A DNA stretch of 6,728 nt from CAYMTV01 sp964393525 (GTDB taxonomy: Bacteria > Patescibacteriota > Microgenomatia > Daviesbacterales > UBA10151). Positions 1-5,388 of the stretch are shown piece by piece (the first letter of the stretch is position 1; every line of letters begins with the position of its first letter). The position numbers and the translations under genes were made by a program. The notes under the pieces are model-generated. The model was given only the letters and a program-made list of their open reading frames with translations. It did not search any database and was not told where the DNA came from. The stretch spans positions 1 through 6,728 of the forward strand of contig CAYMTV010000046.1 in NCBI GenBank assembly GCA_964393525.1, in the 5' to 3' direction.

Positions 1-1391
1 TTGCAGATTGTATAGAGATGATGCAAGAGGCTTATGCCACAGATGGAAGCATTACTTTATCAGGTTGTGATAAGACCATCCCTGGTGCTCTAATTCCTCT
101 GGCCCGTAATAACTCAATTGGGATAACTTTGTATGGCGGGTCCATTAGGCCAGGACATTTAAATGGAAAAGACTTAACAGTTGTTTCTATTTTTGAAGCA
201 GTTGGACAATATTCAGCAGGGAAGATTTCAGAAAAAGAGCTTCATGATGTGGAGTGTGAATCTTGTCCAAACTATGGAGCCTGTGGAGGAATGTATACAG
301 CTAATACTATGTCTACTGCTATTGAGGCTTTGGGAATGAGTCTTCCAAATTCTTCCTCAAACCCGGCTGCAAATTATGATAATTCTATAACTTTGGAGAA
401 AAAAAGAGATTGCATAAACACTGTCAATGCCCTATTCCATCTTATGGAAAAAAATATCAGAGCCCGGGATATTATGACCAAAAAAGCTTTTGAAAATGCG
501 ATAACTACTGTTATGGCTCTTGGTGGATCTACAAATGCAGTTTTACATTTATTGTCTTTGGCCCATGAAGCAGAAGTAGATTTAACTTTGGATGATTTTG
601 AAAGAATTTCTGAAAAGACTCCTTTAATTGCAGATCTAAAGCCTTCCGGAAAATATGTTATGGAGGATGTTTATAAAGTTGGAGGTACAAAGGTCGTTAT
701 GAAATTACTTTTGGATGCAGGGCTTTTACATGGTGATTGTTTAACAGTTACTGGTAGAACTGTTGCTGAAAACTTAAGCGAGGTAAAAGTAGATCTGAAA
801 GACCAGGATGTTTTGTACCCTGTTGAAAAACCTTTAGCTCCAGAAGGACATCATTTAGTAATTATGAGAGGAAACCTTTGCCCGGATGGGGCAGTGATAA
901 AACTTTCCGGTAAAGAAATTAAACTTCATAAAGGACCGGCTAGGGTCTTTAACAATGAAGAGGAAACTTTGGAAGCTATTATGCACAATAAAATTAAAAA
1001 GGGTGATGTGATAGTTGTGCGTTTCGAAGGTCCAAAAGGCGGACCTGGAATGAGGGAAATGTTATCTCCATCTAGCGCTTTAGCTGGTGCAGGTCTTGCT
1101 AAGGACGTAGCGCTTATGACTGATGGAAGGTTTTCCGGAGGGTCACATGGGATTATGGTTGGGCATATGACTCCTGAAGCAGCTGATGGGGGACCTTTGG
1201 CTTTTGTTCAGGAAGATGATGTTATAGAAATTGATTTAGATAAAAAAGAAATTAATGTGTTGGTAGATCCTAAAGATTGGGAAGCCCGTAAAAAAGGCTG
1301 GCAAGCTCCAGAACCAAAATATAAAAGAGGAGTCTTATTTAAATACTCCAAGCTAGTCTCTTCTGCCTCCAAAGGCGGAGTAACCTCTTAA
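1..1391 (+). CDS. ilvD: Dihydroxy-acid dehydratase, 5'-truncated by the window edge
   Basis: IlvD dehydrates 2,3-dihydroxyisovalerate or 2,3-dihydroxy-3-methylvalerate to the 2-keto acids that precede valine/leucine and isoleucine; it is a cytosolic Fe-S, Mg-dependent enzyme of the IlvD/Edd family. The reading frame is open from base 3 (ADCIE before the first Met at 18), so the gene starts outside the window; 462 residues are visible against a usual 550-570, leaving roughly the first 90-100 missing. Counting from the Met at 18, the cluster Cys of GCDK is residue 17 and that of GACGGMYTANTM is residue 89; the third ligand expected for the family lies upstream. The conserved DGRFSGGSHG loop with the catalytic Ser is at about 369-378, and the C-terminus (SSASKGGVTS) is intact. 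It is followed after 1 nt by avtA, the next enzyme in valine synthesis, so co-transcription is likely. The related family members 6-phosphogluconate dehydratase and sugar-acid dehydratases are less likely given the neighbour. Confidence 0.95.
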   Translation, partial: ADCIEMMQEAYATDGSITLSGCDKTIPGALIPLARNNSIGITLYGGSIRPGHLNGKDLTVVSIFEAVGQYSAGKISEKELHDVECESCPNYGACGGMYTANTMSTAIEALGMSLPNSSSNPAANYDNSITLEKKRDCINTVNALFHLMEKNIRARDIMTKKAFENAITTVMALGGSTNAVLHLLSLAHEAEVDLTLDDFERISEKTPLIADLKPSGKYVMEDVYKVGGTKVVMKLLLDAGLLHGDCLTVTGRTVAENLSEVKVDLKDQDVLYPVEKPLAPEGHHLVIMRGNLCPDGAVIKLSGKEIKLHKGPARVFNNEEETLEAIMHNKIKKGDVIVVRFEGPKGGPGMREMLSPSSALAGAGLAKDVALMTDGRFSGGSHGIMVGHMTPEAADGGPLAFVQEDDVIEIDLDKKEINVLVDPKDWEARKKGWQAPEPKYKRGVLFKYSKLVSSASKGGVTS

Positions 1392-1392
1392 T

Positions 1393-2691
1393 ATGAAACT
1401 CTCTAAATTTGGAACTAAATTAACTTCTAAAACAGGAATTCTCCAACTCATGGATGATTTGGGCAAGGCACTTGCTGGAGAAGAGAAGATGTATATGTTA
1501 GGTGGTGGAAATCCGGCACATATTCCAGAGGTTGAGAAGATTTATAAAGCGCGGATGCAGGAGATTTTGGATAATGGAGAGTTTGAGAAGATGATTGGTA
1601 ATTACACCACTCCTCAGGGTGATCAGGAATTTATTGAATCAGTTGCGGAACTTTTTAGGAAAGAATATGGGTGGAATATTTCTAAGAAAAATATTTGCAT
1701 CTTGAATGGCTCACAAACTACTTTTTTCTTTTTGTTTAATTTATTGGCAGGAGAATATCAGGATGGATCTTTCAAAAAAATTCTTCTACCGATTGTTCCA
1801 GAATATATTGGATATGAGGATCAAGGGATTTCGGAAGGTTTTTTTAAAGGAATTCAATCCAAAATAGATATTTTAGATAAACATTCTTTTAAATATAGAA
1901 TTGATTTTAGTAAAGTTGAAGAGATCCTGAATCAAGTCCTGTCTGCCGTCAGGCAAGGTCAGGATGACGATTCAAGTGGCATTTCTGCAATTTGCGTTTC
2001 TCGTCCAACTAACCCAACCGGGAATGTTGTGACAGATGAGGAGGTTAAAAAACTTGCAAAAATTGCAGAAGAAAATAGTATCCCATTAATTATTGATAAT
2101 GCATACGGAGTTCCATTTCCGGAAATTATTTTTACAGAAACCAAACCATTTTGGAATGAAAATATTATTTATGTAATGACACTTTCCAAAATTGGTTTGC
2201 CTTCTACTAGAACATCAATAGTGATAGCAAATGAGGAAATTATAAATTATCTTGTTTCAATTAATGCAATTGCATCACTTGCACCTGTTACAACCGGACA
2301 ATACTTAACATTAAAAATGATTCAGGATGGGAGTATTTTGGATATTTCTAAAAATATTATCAAGCCCTTTTATAAAGAAAGGTCAGAAAAAGCTGTGAAG
2401 TTTTTACATCAAAATATAAATTCCAAAATTCCTTACTACTTACACAAAAGTGAAGGTGCGCTCTTCCTCTGGTTATGGTGTAAAGACTTACCAATAACTT
2501 CCATGGAACTTTATGAAAGACTAAAAAAGCAGAATGTTTTAGTAGTTCCAGGGGAGTATTTTTTTCCCGGATATAAAGGGCAGTGGAAACACAAAACAGA
2601 ATGTTTAAGAATTACCTATTCCCAAAACTGGGAAGATGTTTATAGAGGACTAGAAATTATTGCCAAAGAAATAAATAATTTGTATAGTTAA
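1393..2691 (+). CDS. avtA: Valine-pyruvate aminotransferase (transaminase C)
   Basis: AvtA is a fold-type I PLP aminotransferase that exchanges amino groups between alanine/pyruvate and valine/2-ketoisovalerate, so it can use the product of the preceding ilvD. The 432-residue protein follows the E. coli AvtA pattern as I remember it along its whole length: LGGGNPAHIP at about 36-45, NGSQ, PEYIGYED, SRPTNPTGN at 203-211 (Asn207 contacts PLP), DNAYGVPFP from Asp235, the Schiff-base Lys266 in TLSKIGLP, EGALFLWLW, and the substrate carboxylate Arg406 in CLRITYS. The start ATG lies 1 nt after the ilvD stop; a weak GGAG lies 12 nt upstream within ilvD, suggesting translational coupling. Residues about 178-191 form an extra hydrophilic segment before the SRPTNPTGN strand that I do not recall in E. 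coli AvtA; its DNA is a palindromic repeat (separate entry). The last codons carry the promoter of the downstream riboflavin genes. Confidence 0.93.
   Translation: MKLSKFGTKLTSKTGILQLMDDLGKALAGEEKMYMLGGGNPAHIPEVEKIYKARMQEILDNGEFEKMIGNYTTPQGDQEFIESVAELFRKEYGWNISKKNICILNGSQTTFFFLFNLLAGEYQDGSFKKILLPIVPEYIGYEDQGISEGFFKGIQSKIDILDKHSFKYRIDFSKVEEILNQVLSAVRQGQDDDSSGISAICVSRPTNPTGNVVTDEEVKKLAKIAEENSIPLIIDNAYGVPFPEIIFTETKPFWNENIIYVMTLSKIGLPSTRTSIVIANEEIINYLVSINAIASLAPVTTGQYLTLKMIQDGSILDISKNIIKPFYKERSEKAVKFLHQNINSKIPYYLHKSEGALFLWLWCKDLPITSMELYERLKKQNVLVVPGEYFFPGYKGQWKHKTECLRITYSQNWEDVYRGLEIIAKEINNLYS
1924..1968. repeat. Short palindromic repeat inserted in frame within avtA
   Basis: The segment is bounded by ATCCTGA (1924-1930) and its reverse complement TCAGGAT (1959-1965). 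Inside it, TCCTG (1937-1941) pairs with CAGGA (1960-1964) and TGCC (1944-1947) with GGCA (1952-1955) around a GTCA loop, giving alternative hairpins. It is visibly richer in G and C than the surrounding gene. It encodes about 14-15 hydrophilic residues (roughly ILNQVLSAVRQGQDD) between two conserved AvtA blocks, without a stop or frameshift. The end AGGATGAC (1961-1968) is shared with the repeat in the ATPase gene at 6182-6189. That it is a mobile or amplified repeat is inferred from structure and from its resemblance to dispersed palindromes I know from other bacterial genomes; exact borders are uncertain. Confidence 0.6.
2660..2688 (+). promoter_or_regulatory. Predicted sigma70-type promoter for the riboflavin genes, inside the avtA 3' end
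   Basis: TTGCCA at 2660-2665 (5 of 6 to TTGACA) is separated by exactly 17 nt from TATAGT at 2683-2688 (5 of 6 to TATAAT). A start about 7 nt downstream would fall near 2695, just ahead of the riboswitch P1 stem at 2703, which is where a riboswitch leader should begin. The -10 box ends immediately before the avtA stop TAA (2689-2691). The position relative to the aptamer is the main support; AT-rich DNA produces chance matches. Confidence 0.55.
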
Positions 2692-2702
2692 ACAAATTTA
2701 AA

Positions 2703-2843
2703 TTTCCTTCGGGGTTAGGTGTAAATCCTAATCGGTGGTAAAGCCCTTCGACTGCGCTCAGGGTAAGCCCACGAGTCTATTCAATTGGACATGATTTGGT
2801 GAGATTCCAAAGCCGACCGTATAGTCGGGATGAAAGAAGGAAA
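2703..2843 (+). promoter_or_regulatory. FMN riboswitch (RFN element) aptamer controlling ribE-ribH-ribB
   Basis: The RNA would bind FMN and lower expression of the riboflavin genes that follow. P1 is an 8-bp perfect stem, TTTCCTTC (2703-2710) with GAAGGAAA (2836-2843). Recognisable RFN consensus pieces follow in order: the GGGG start and P2 stem TTAGG/CCTAA (2715-2719/2727-2731), CGGTGGTAAAGCCC (2733-2746), AAGCCCACGAG (2765-2775), a small stem GTCTA/TGGAC, TTGGTGAGATTCCAA with AGCCGAC, then GTATAGTCGGGATG before P1 closes. A 24-nt hairpin-containing insert sits between GGTGGTAA and AGCCCACGAG, a position where some RFN elements (for example B. subtilis ribD, from memory) carry a variable hairpin. 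The expression platform is the pair of hairpins at 2845-2902. Its placement directly before ribE, and the cognate pathway downstream, make the assignment firm. Confidence 0.95.
2741..2770. repeat. Palindromic repeat with flanking AAGCCC duplication inside the FMN aptamer
   Basis: The core CCCTTCGACTGCGCTCAGGG (2744-2763) has CCCT/AGGG ends that can pair and is a dispersed repeat motif I recognise from other bacterial genomes, usually as an intergenic palindrome. AAGCCC occurs on both sides (2741-2746 and 2765-2770), 24 nt apart. Removing one 24-nt unit (2747-2770) leaves GGTGGTAAAGCCCACGAG, an uninterrupted RFN consensus. The duplication therefore looks like a footprint of insertion, although the conserved AAGCCC could also coincide with the repeat's own CCC end. 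Confidence 0.6.
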
Positions 2844-2844
2844 A

Positions 2845-2873
2845 ATATTTAATCCTTAAAAAGGATTAAATAT
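2845..2873. promoter_or_regulatory. First hairpin of the riboswitch expression platform
   Basis: A perfect 13-bp AT-rich inverted repeat (2845-2857 with 2861-2873, AAA loop) begins 1 nt after the aptamer P1 stem. It has no following U-tract, so it does not look like a classical terminator. It may act as a spacer or stacking element. It could also compete weakly with the P1 3' strand, since AAGGA at 2837-2841 is complementary to TCCTT at 2853-2857. Its last three bases (TAT) are shared with the next hairpin. Confidence 0.65.
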
Positions 2874-2902
2874 ACAAACCCCGAGGAATCGGGGTTTGTA
2901 TA
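2871..2902 (+). promoter_or_regulatory. Hairpin covering the ribE start region (sequestor or terminator)
   Basis: TATACAAACCCCGA (2871-2884) and TCGGGGTTTGTATA (2889-2902) form a perfect 14-bp stem with a GGAA loop; the A of the ribE ATG is the last paired base. The only Shine-Dalgarno-like sequence, GGGG at 2891-2894, lies in the 3' arm, so formation would block ribosome access. Terminator function is also possible, since the stem is followed by interrupted T-rich sequence (TTTGTATATGTTT). The 3' arm repeats TCGGGGTT of the aptamer 5' strand (2709-2716), which could therefore pair with the 5' arm instead and free the start. Which mechanism applies cannot be settled from sequence. Confidence 0.75.
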
Positions 2903-3480
2903 TGTTTACAGGGATTATAACCAATTTAGGAGAGATATCTAAAAAGAGTAAAAATACTTTGTTGATTAAGACAGATCATAAGTTAATCAATAAGTTAAAT
3001 GATGGAACAAGCATTGCAGTAAATGGAATTTGTTTGACAGTAGTAAATATAACAAAAGATGAGTTTAGTGTTGATTTCATACCTGAAACTGAAAATAAAA
3101 CCAATATTAAATATTTGAAGTTAGGTAATTTAGTTAATTTAGAACCCCCTGCAACTGTAAACTCATTTTTATCTGGGCATATTGTTCAAGGTCATATAGA
3201 TGAGTCAGCTAAGCTGGAAGGTATTAAACAAGAAGATAATAGCTGGATTTTAAAGTTTGCTATATCAAGAAAACTTTCTAAATATATTACCGAAAAAGGA
3301 TCAATCGCTGTTAATGGGATATCTTTAACAATCATAAAATCCGGTAAAGATTTTTTTACTGTGGGTATTATTCCATATACGTGGAGTCAAACTATGTTGC
3401 ATACCATCAAAGTAGGAGATTTTGTAAACATAGAGGTTGATATTTTAGCGAAATATTTGGAGAAACTTATCAAAAGATGA
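2902..3480 (+). CDS. ribE: Riboflavin synthase (alpha subunit)
   Basis: This enzyme dismutates two molecules of 6,7-dimethyl-8-ribityllumazine to riboflavin plus the pyrimidinedione substrate of lumazine synthase. The start is taken as the ATG at 2902, giving the family's invariant N-terminus MFTGIIT; a TTG 6 nt upstream would add Met-Tyr and lies deeper in the hairpin. The 192 residues form two lumazine-binding repeats: repeat 1 with VNGICLTVV (Cys44) and repeat 2 starting near SGHIVQGHID (about 91-100) with VNGISLTII. The ending VDILAKYLEKLI is typical. The linker NLEPPATVNSFLSGH differs from the usual NLERA-type sequence but keeps the GH-x-VQGH-D block. ribH overlaps its stop by ATGA. The symbol follows Bacillus usage; the E. 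coli equivalent is ribC. Confidence 0.95.
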   Translation: MFTGIITNLGEISKKSKNTLLIKTDHKLINKLNDGTSIAVNGICLTVVNITKDEFSVDFIPETENKTNIKYLKLGNLVNLEPPATVNSFLSGHIVQGHIDESAKLEGIKQEDNSWILKFAISRKLSKYITEKGSIAVNGISLTIIKSGKDFFTVGIIPYTWSQTMLHTIKVGDFVNIEVDILAKYLEKLIKR

Positions 3481-3920
3481 AAAATATAACGAATATCAAA
3501 ATCGCGATCATTAGTAGTAGTTTTAGGCAAGAGATTTCCAGTAACCTAGAAAAAAATTGTATTAAAGCGCTCAAAGAAAAAGGGTTAAAAGATAAACAGA
3601 TAGATACTTTTAAAGTACCTGGATCTTTGGAGATTCCTCTAATTGCAAAAAAGCTAGCAAAGAAAAATGTTTATGATGCAATTATCACTTTTGGAGCAAT
3701 ACTTAAAGGGAAGACTTATCATTTTGAACAAATCGCAAATGAATGTATAAGAGGTTGTATGGAAGTTTCATTGCAGTATGAGATTCCAATTATATTTGAA
3801 GTTTTAGCTGTTTATAACTTGCAAGATGCAGTAGAACGAGCAAATAGAAAAGAAGAAAACAAGGGAGTTGAGGGGGCACTTACGGCTTTAGAGATGATCG
3901 CGCTTCTAAAACAGATATGA
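3477..3920 (+). CDS. ribH: 6,7-dimethyl-8-ribityllumazine synthase (riboflavin synthase beta)
   Basis: RibH condenses the ribitylaminopyrimidinedione with 3,4-dihydroxy-2-butanone 4-phosphate (the product of the next gene, ribB) to give lumazine, the substrate of the previous gene, ribE. At 147 residues it is near the normal 150-160. Visible family landmarks are the N-terminal beta strand ending in SSSFRQEI, VPGSLEIP at 47-54, FGAILKGKTYHFEQIANE with the catalytic His at 82, and VERANRKEENKG with the phosphate-binding Arg at 121. The usual FGVLTT is FEVLAV here (107-112), a mild departure. It starts inside the ribE stop codon (ATGA, 3477-3480) and its own stop overlaps ribB in the same way, so expression is probably translationally coupled. 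These proteins normally assemble into pentamers or 60-mer capsids; the sequence does not say which. Confidence 0.95.
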   Translation: MKNITNIKIAIISSSFRQEISSNLEKNCIKALKEKGLKDKQIDTFKVPGSLEIPLIAKKLAKKNVYDAIITFGAILKGKTYHFEQIANECIRGCMEVSLQYEIPIIFEVLAVYNLQDAVERANRKEENKGVEGALTALEMIALLKQI

Positions 3921-4534
3921 ATTTTTTTGCTAATATTCCAGAAGCGGTAAGTGAAATCAAAAAGGGAAAAATGTTAATTATAGTGGATGCTTCAAATCGT
4001 GAAGATGAAGGAGACTTCTATATACCTGCAGAAAAAGTTACTCCTCAACTTATTAATACAATGATTAAATTTGGTGGAGGACTAATTTGTTGTGCAATAA
4101 CCAAACAACAAGCCTCTAGATTAAAACTTCCATTAATGGTTAAGCCTTCAAAAAATACAGAGAAAACAAAGGTAAATTTTACAATTTCAGTAAACTCAAA
4201 AAAGGGTATTACTACAGGAGTATCTGCTTATGATAGAGCGAAAACTATCAAAGTTATAACAAATCCACATAGTTCATCAAATGACTTAGCTCGTCCTGGA
4301 CACGTTTTGGGATTAATTGCAAAAGATGGTGGAATATTAGAAAGAGCTGGCCATACTGAAGCTGCGGTTGATCTAGCGAAGTTAGCTCAACTAAGCCCTG
4401 CTGGAGTATTGTGTGAGATTGTGGGAAAAGATGGGAAGATGGCTAAACCTTCAGAGCTTATTAGACTTGCTCGCAAGTTAAACGTTAAAATAGTTTCAAT
4501 TGCAGATTTAATTAGATTCTTGGGTAACCGATAA
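3917..4534 (+). CDS. ribB: 3,4-dihydroxy-2-butanone 4-phosphate synthase, monofunctional
   Basis: The enzyme converts ribulose 5-phosphate to formate and 3,4-dihydroxy-2-butanone 4-phosphate, the four-carbon donor used by RibH; it needs Mg. The 205 residues match the DHBP synthase domain alone, with no GTP cyclohydrolase II domain, unlike the RibBA fusions of Bacillus. Landmarks are REDEGD at 28-33 (acidic metal/substrate loop, preceded by VDASN rather than the common VDDEN), GGGLICCAIT, FTISVNSKKGITTGVSAYDRA, RPGH, GGILERAGHTEAAVDLA with catalytic His and Glu, and PAGVLCEIVGKDGKMA. It starts in an ATGA overlap with ribH and ends 2 nt from the convergent membrane-protein gene. No Shine-Dalgarno is evident, consistent with reinitiation after ribH. 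Confidence 0.95.
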   Translation: MNFFANIPEAVSEIKKGKMLIIVDASNREDEGDFYIPAEKVTPQLINTMIKFGGGLICCAITKQQASRLKLPLMVKPSKNTEKTKVNFTISVNSKKGITTGVSAYDRAKTIKVITNPHSSSNDLARPGHVLGLIAKDGGILERAGHTEAAVDLAKLAQLSPAGVLCEIVGKDGKMAKPSELIRLARKLNVKIVSIADLIRFLGNR

Positions 4535-4536
4535 AT

Positions 4537-5358
4537 CTACCGATATTTAAAAAACAAAGCATTTCCTATTAACAAAGCAGGAATAAAAATATCAGGTAGC
4601 AATCCAAAACTTAACAAGACTCGGCTTATCTGCGGAGTTGAAAATAATATTGCCACTGCAGCTACAATTGAGCCGTAAAGAATTTGTCTTTTAGAATTAA
4701 CAGGGGATGTCATAGGTTCTGGCAGCATAACTAGGGAAAAAAAGATAAAAGCAGGGGTTAAAAGAATGCTCAAAAGAATTGAAATAGTTTTATCGGTTGA
4801 AAGCAAAAAAGAAATCATAGTAAATACCAATATAAAAGAGAGAATACTAAAGTATCTTCGAAGATTAATAGCAGATACTAAAGCAGGAGAGATTAAAATA
4901 ATAAACAACAAAATACTAAGCGGGTTTAGTCTGAAGTTTTGAAAAGACACTCCCCACCAGGCAACGCTTAAATTAAAAATTATTCCTCCTAAAAATAAAC
5001 CGATAGCTGCAGGATTAAAAATGTGTCTATTGCCTACCCGCAGAAAATTTTTTATCCCCATAGCTAATGTACCAATAAACGCTATTTGATAAAGTTGTGA
5101 GCCCTGATCAACGATTAAACCAATTATCAATCCTGTTGCAATAGCAGCATAAGGTATGAATAATTTCTTTCTTCTTAAATAGGCAAATACAAGATCAGTA
5201 AAAATACACGTTCCCACCGAAACTACTAACATAGGTAAAGTTTTATAAATAGGATATCTCATGAGGGTAGTGAGATAGATAAGACAAAGAGCGATAATTA
5301 ACTGAACTTTGGGGACTAATAAAATGAACAAGTTCTTTCCTTCGGAAATAAGGGGCAT
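4537..5358 (-). CDS. RnfD/NqrB-family (NQR2_RnfD_RnfE-like) polytopic membrane protein
   Basis: The 273-residue protein is almost entirely hydrophobic helices, roughly eight to ten transmembrane segments, with a short basic LRRKK loop at 61-65. Two blocks recall RnfD/NqrB subunits of ion-pumping NADH/ferredoxin oxidoreductases: GNRHIFNPAAIGLF at 109-122 (compare the NPFNPA block of RnfD) and LPEPMTSPVNSKRQILYG at 212-229 (compare the DPVTAP...G..IYG block). I do not see the SGAT-type motif whose Thr carries covalent FMN in true RnfD/NqrB, and no other Rnf/Nqr subunit lies in the window. It is therefore a family member of uncertain function, shorter than the 300-400 residues usual for RnfD/NqrB. 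An AGGA 7 nt before the ATG (minus strand, about 5366-5369) supports the start. It faces ribB head-on, and neighbourhood with flavin synthesis is suggestive only. Confidence 0.7.
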   Translation of the reverse strand: MPLISEGKNLFILLVPKVQLIIALCLIYLTTLMRYPIYKTLPMLVVSVGTCIFTDLVFAYLRRKKLFIPYAAIATGLIIGLIVDQGSQLYQIAFIGTLAMGIKNFLRVGNRHIFNPAAIGLFLGGIIFNLSVAWWGVSFQNFRLNPLSILLFIILISPALVSAINLRRYFSILSFILVFTMISFLLSTDKTISILLSILLTPAFIFFSLVMLPEPMTSPVNSKRQILYGSIVAAVAILFSTPQISRVLLSFGLLPDIFIPALLIGNALFFKYR

Positions 5359-5371
5359 GAATATATCCTAC

Positions 5372-5381
5372 ATTATATAAT
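5372..5381. promoter_or_regulatory. Divergent promoter with a shared palindromic -10 box
   Basis: ATTATATAAT is a perfect palindrome in the 30-bp gap between the membrane-protein ATG (5358) and the ATPase ATG (5389). It contains TATAAT on the plus strand (5376-5381) and TATAAT on the minus strand (5377-5372). On the plus strand the box ends 7 nt before the ATG, so the transcript would be leaderless or nearly so; the bases before that ATG (CTCCTC) offer no Shine-Dalgarno. On the minus strand only 13 nt separate box and ATG. No convincing -35 is visible for either direction. Confidence 0.5.
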
Positions 5382-5388
5382 ACTCCTC

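Noticed and set aside
1360..1392. Small CCTCC/GGCGGAG inverted pattern at the end of ilvD, considered as another inserted repeat
   Set aside because: It encodes SSASKGGVTS, the ordinary conserved C-terminus of IlvD, so no insertion is needed to explain it; the possible stem is only about 4 bp.
1959..2144. Minus-strand ORF of 61 codons inside avtA
   Set aside because: It is an antisense shadow of a well-conserved aminotransferase region, part of it arising from the palindromic repeat; its sequence resembles no family I know.
2845..2873. The AT-rich hairpin after the aptamer as an intrinsic terminator
   Set aside because: It is not followed by a T-tract and its stem is AT-rich; it is listed as an expression-platform hairpin instead.
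2896..2901. TTG start for ribE, two codons upstream of the ATG
   Set aside because: Riboflavin synthases begin MFTGII, which the ATG at 2902 gives exactly; the TTG lies deeper within the start-region hairpin.
4524..4550. Bidirectional terminator between the convergent ribB and membrane-protein genes
   Set aside because: Only a direct repeat (ACCGATA twice) is visible; there is no inverted repeat able to form a stable stem in or near the 2-nt gap.
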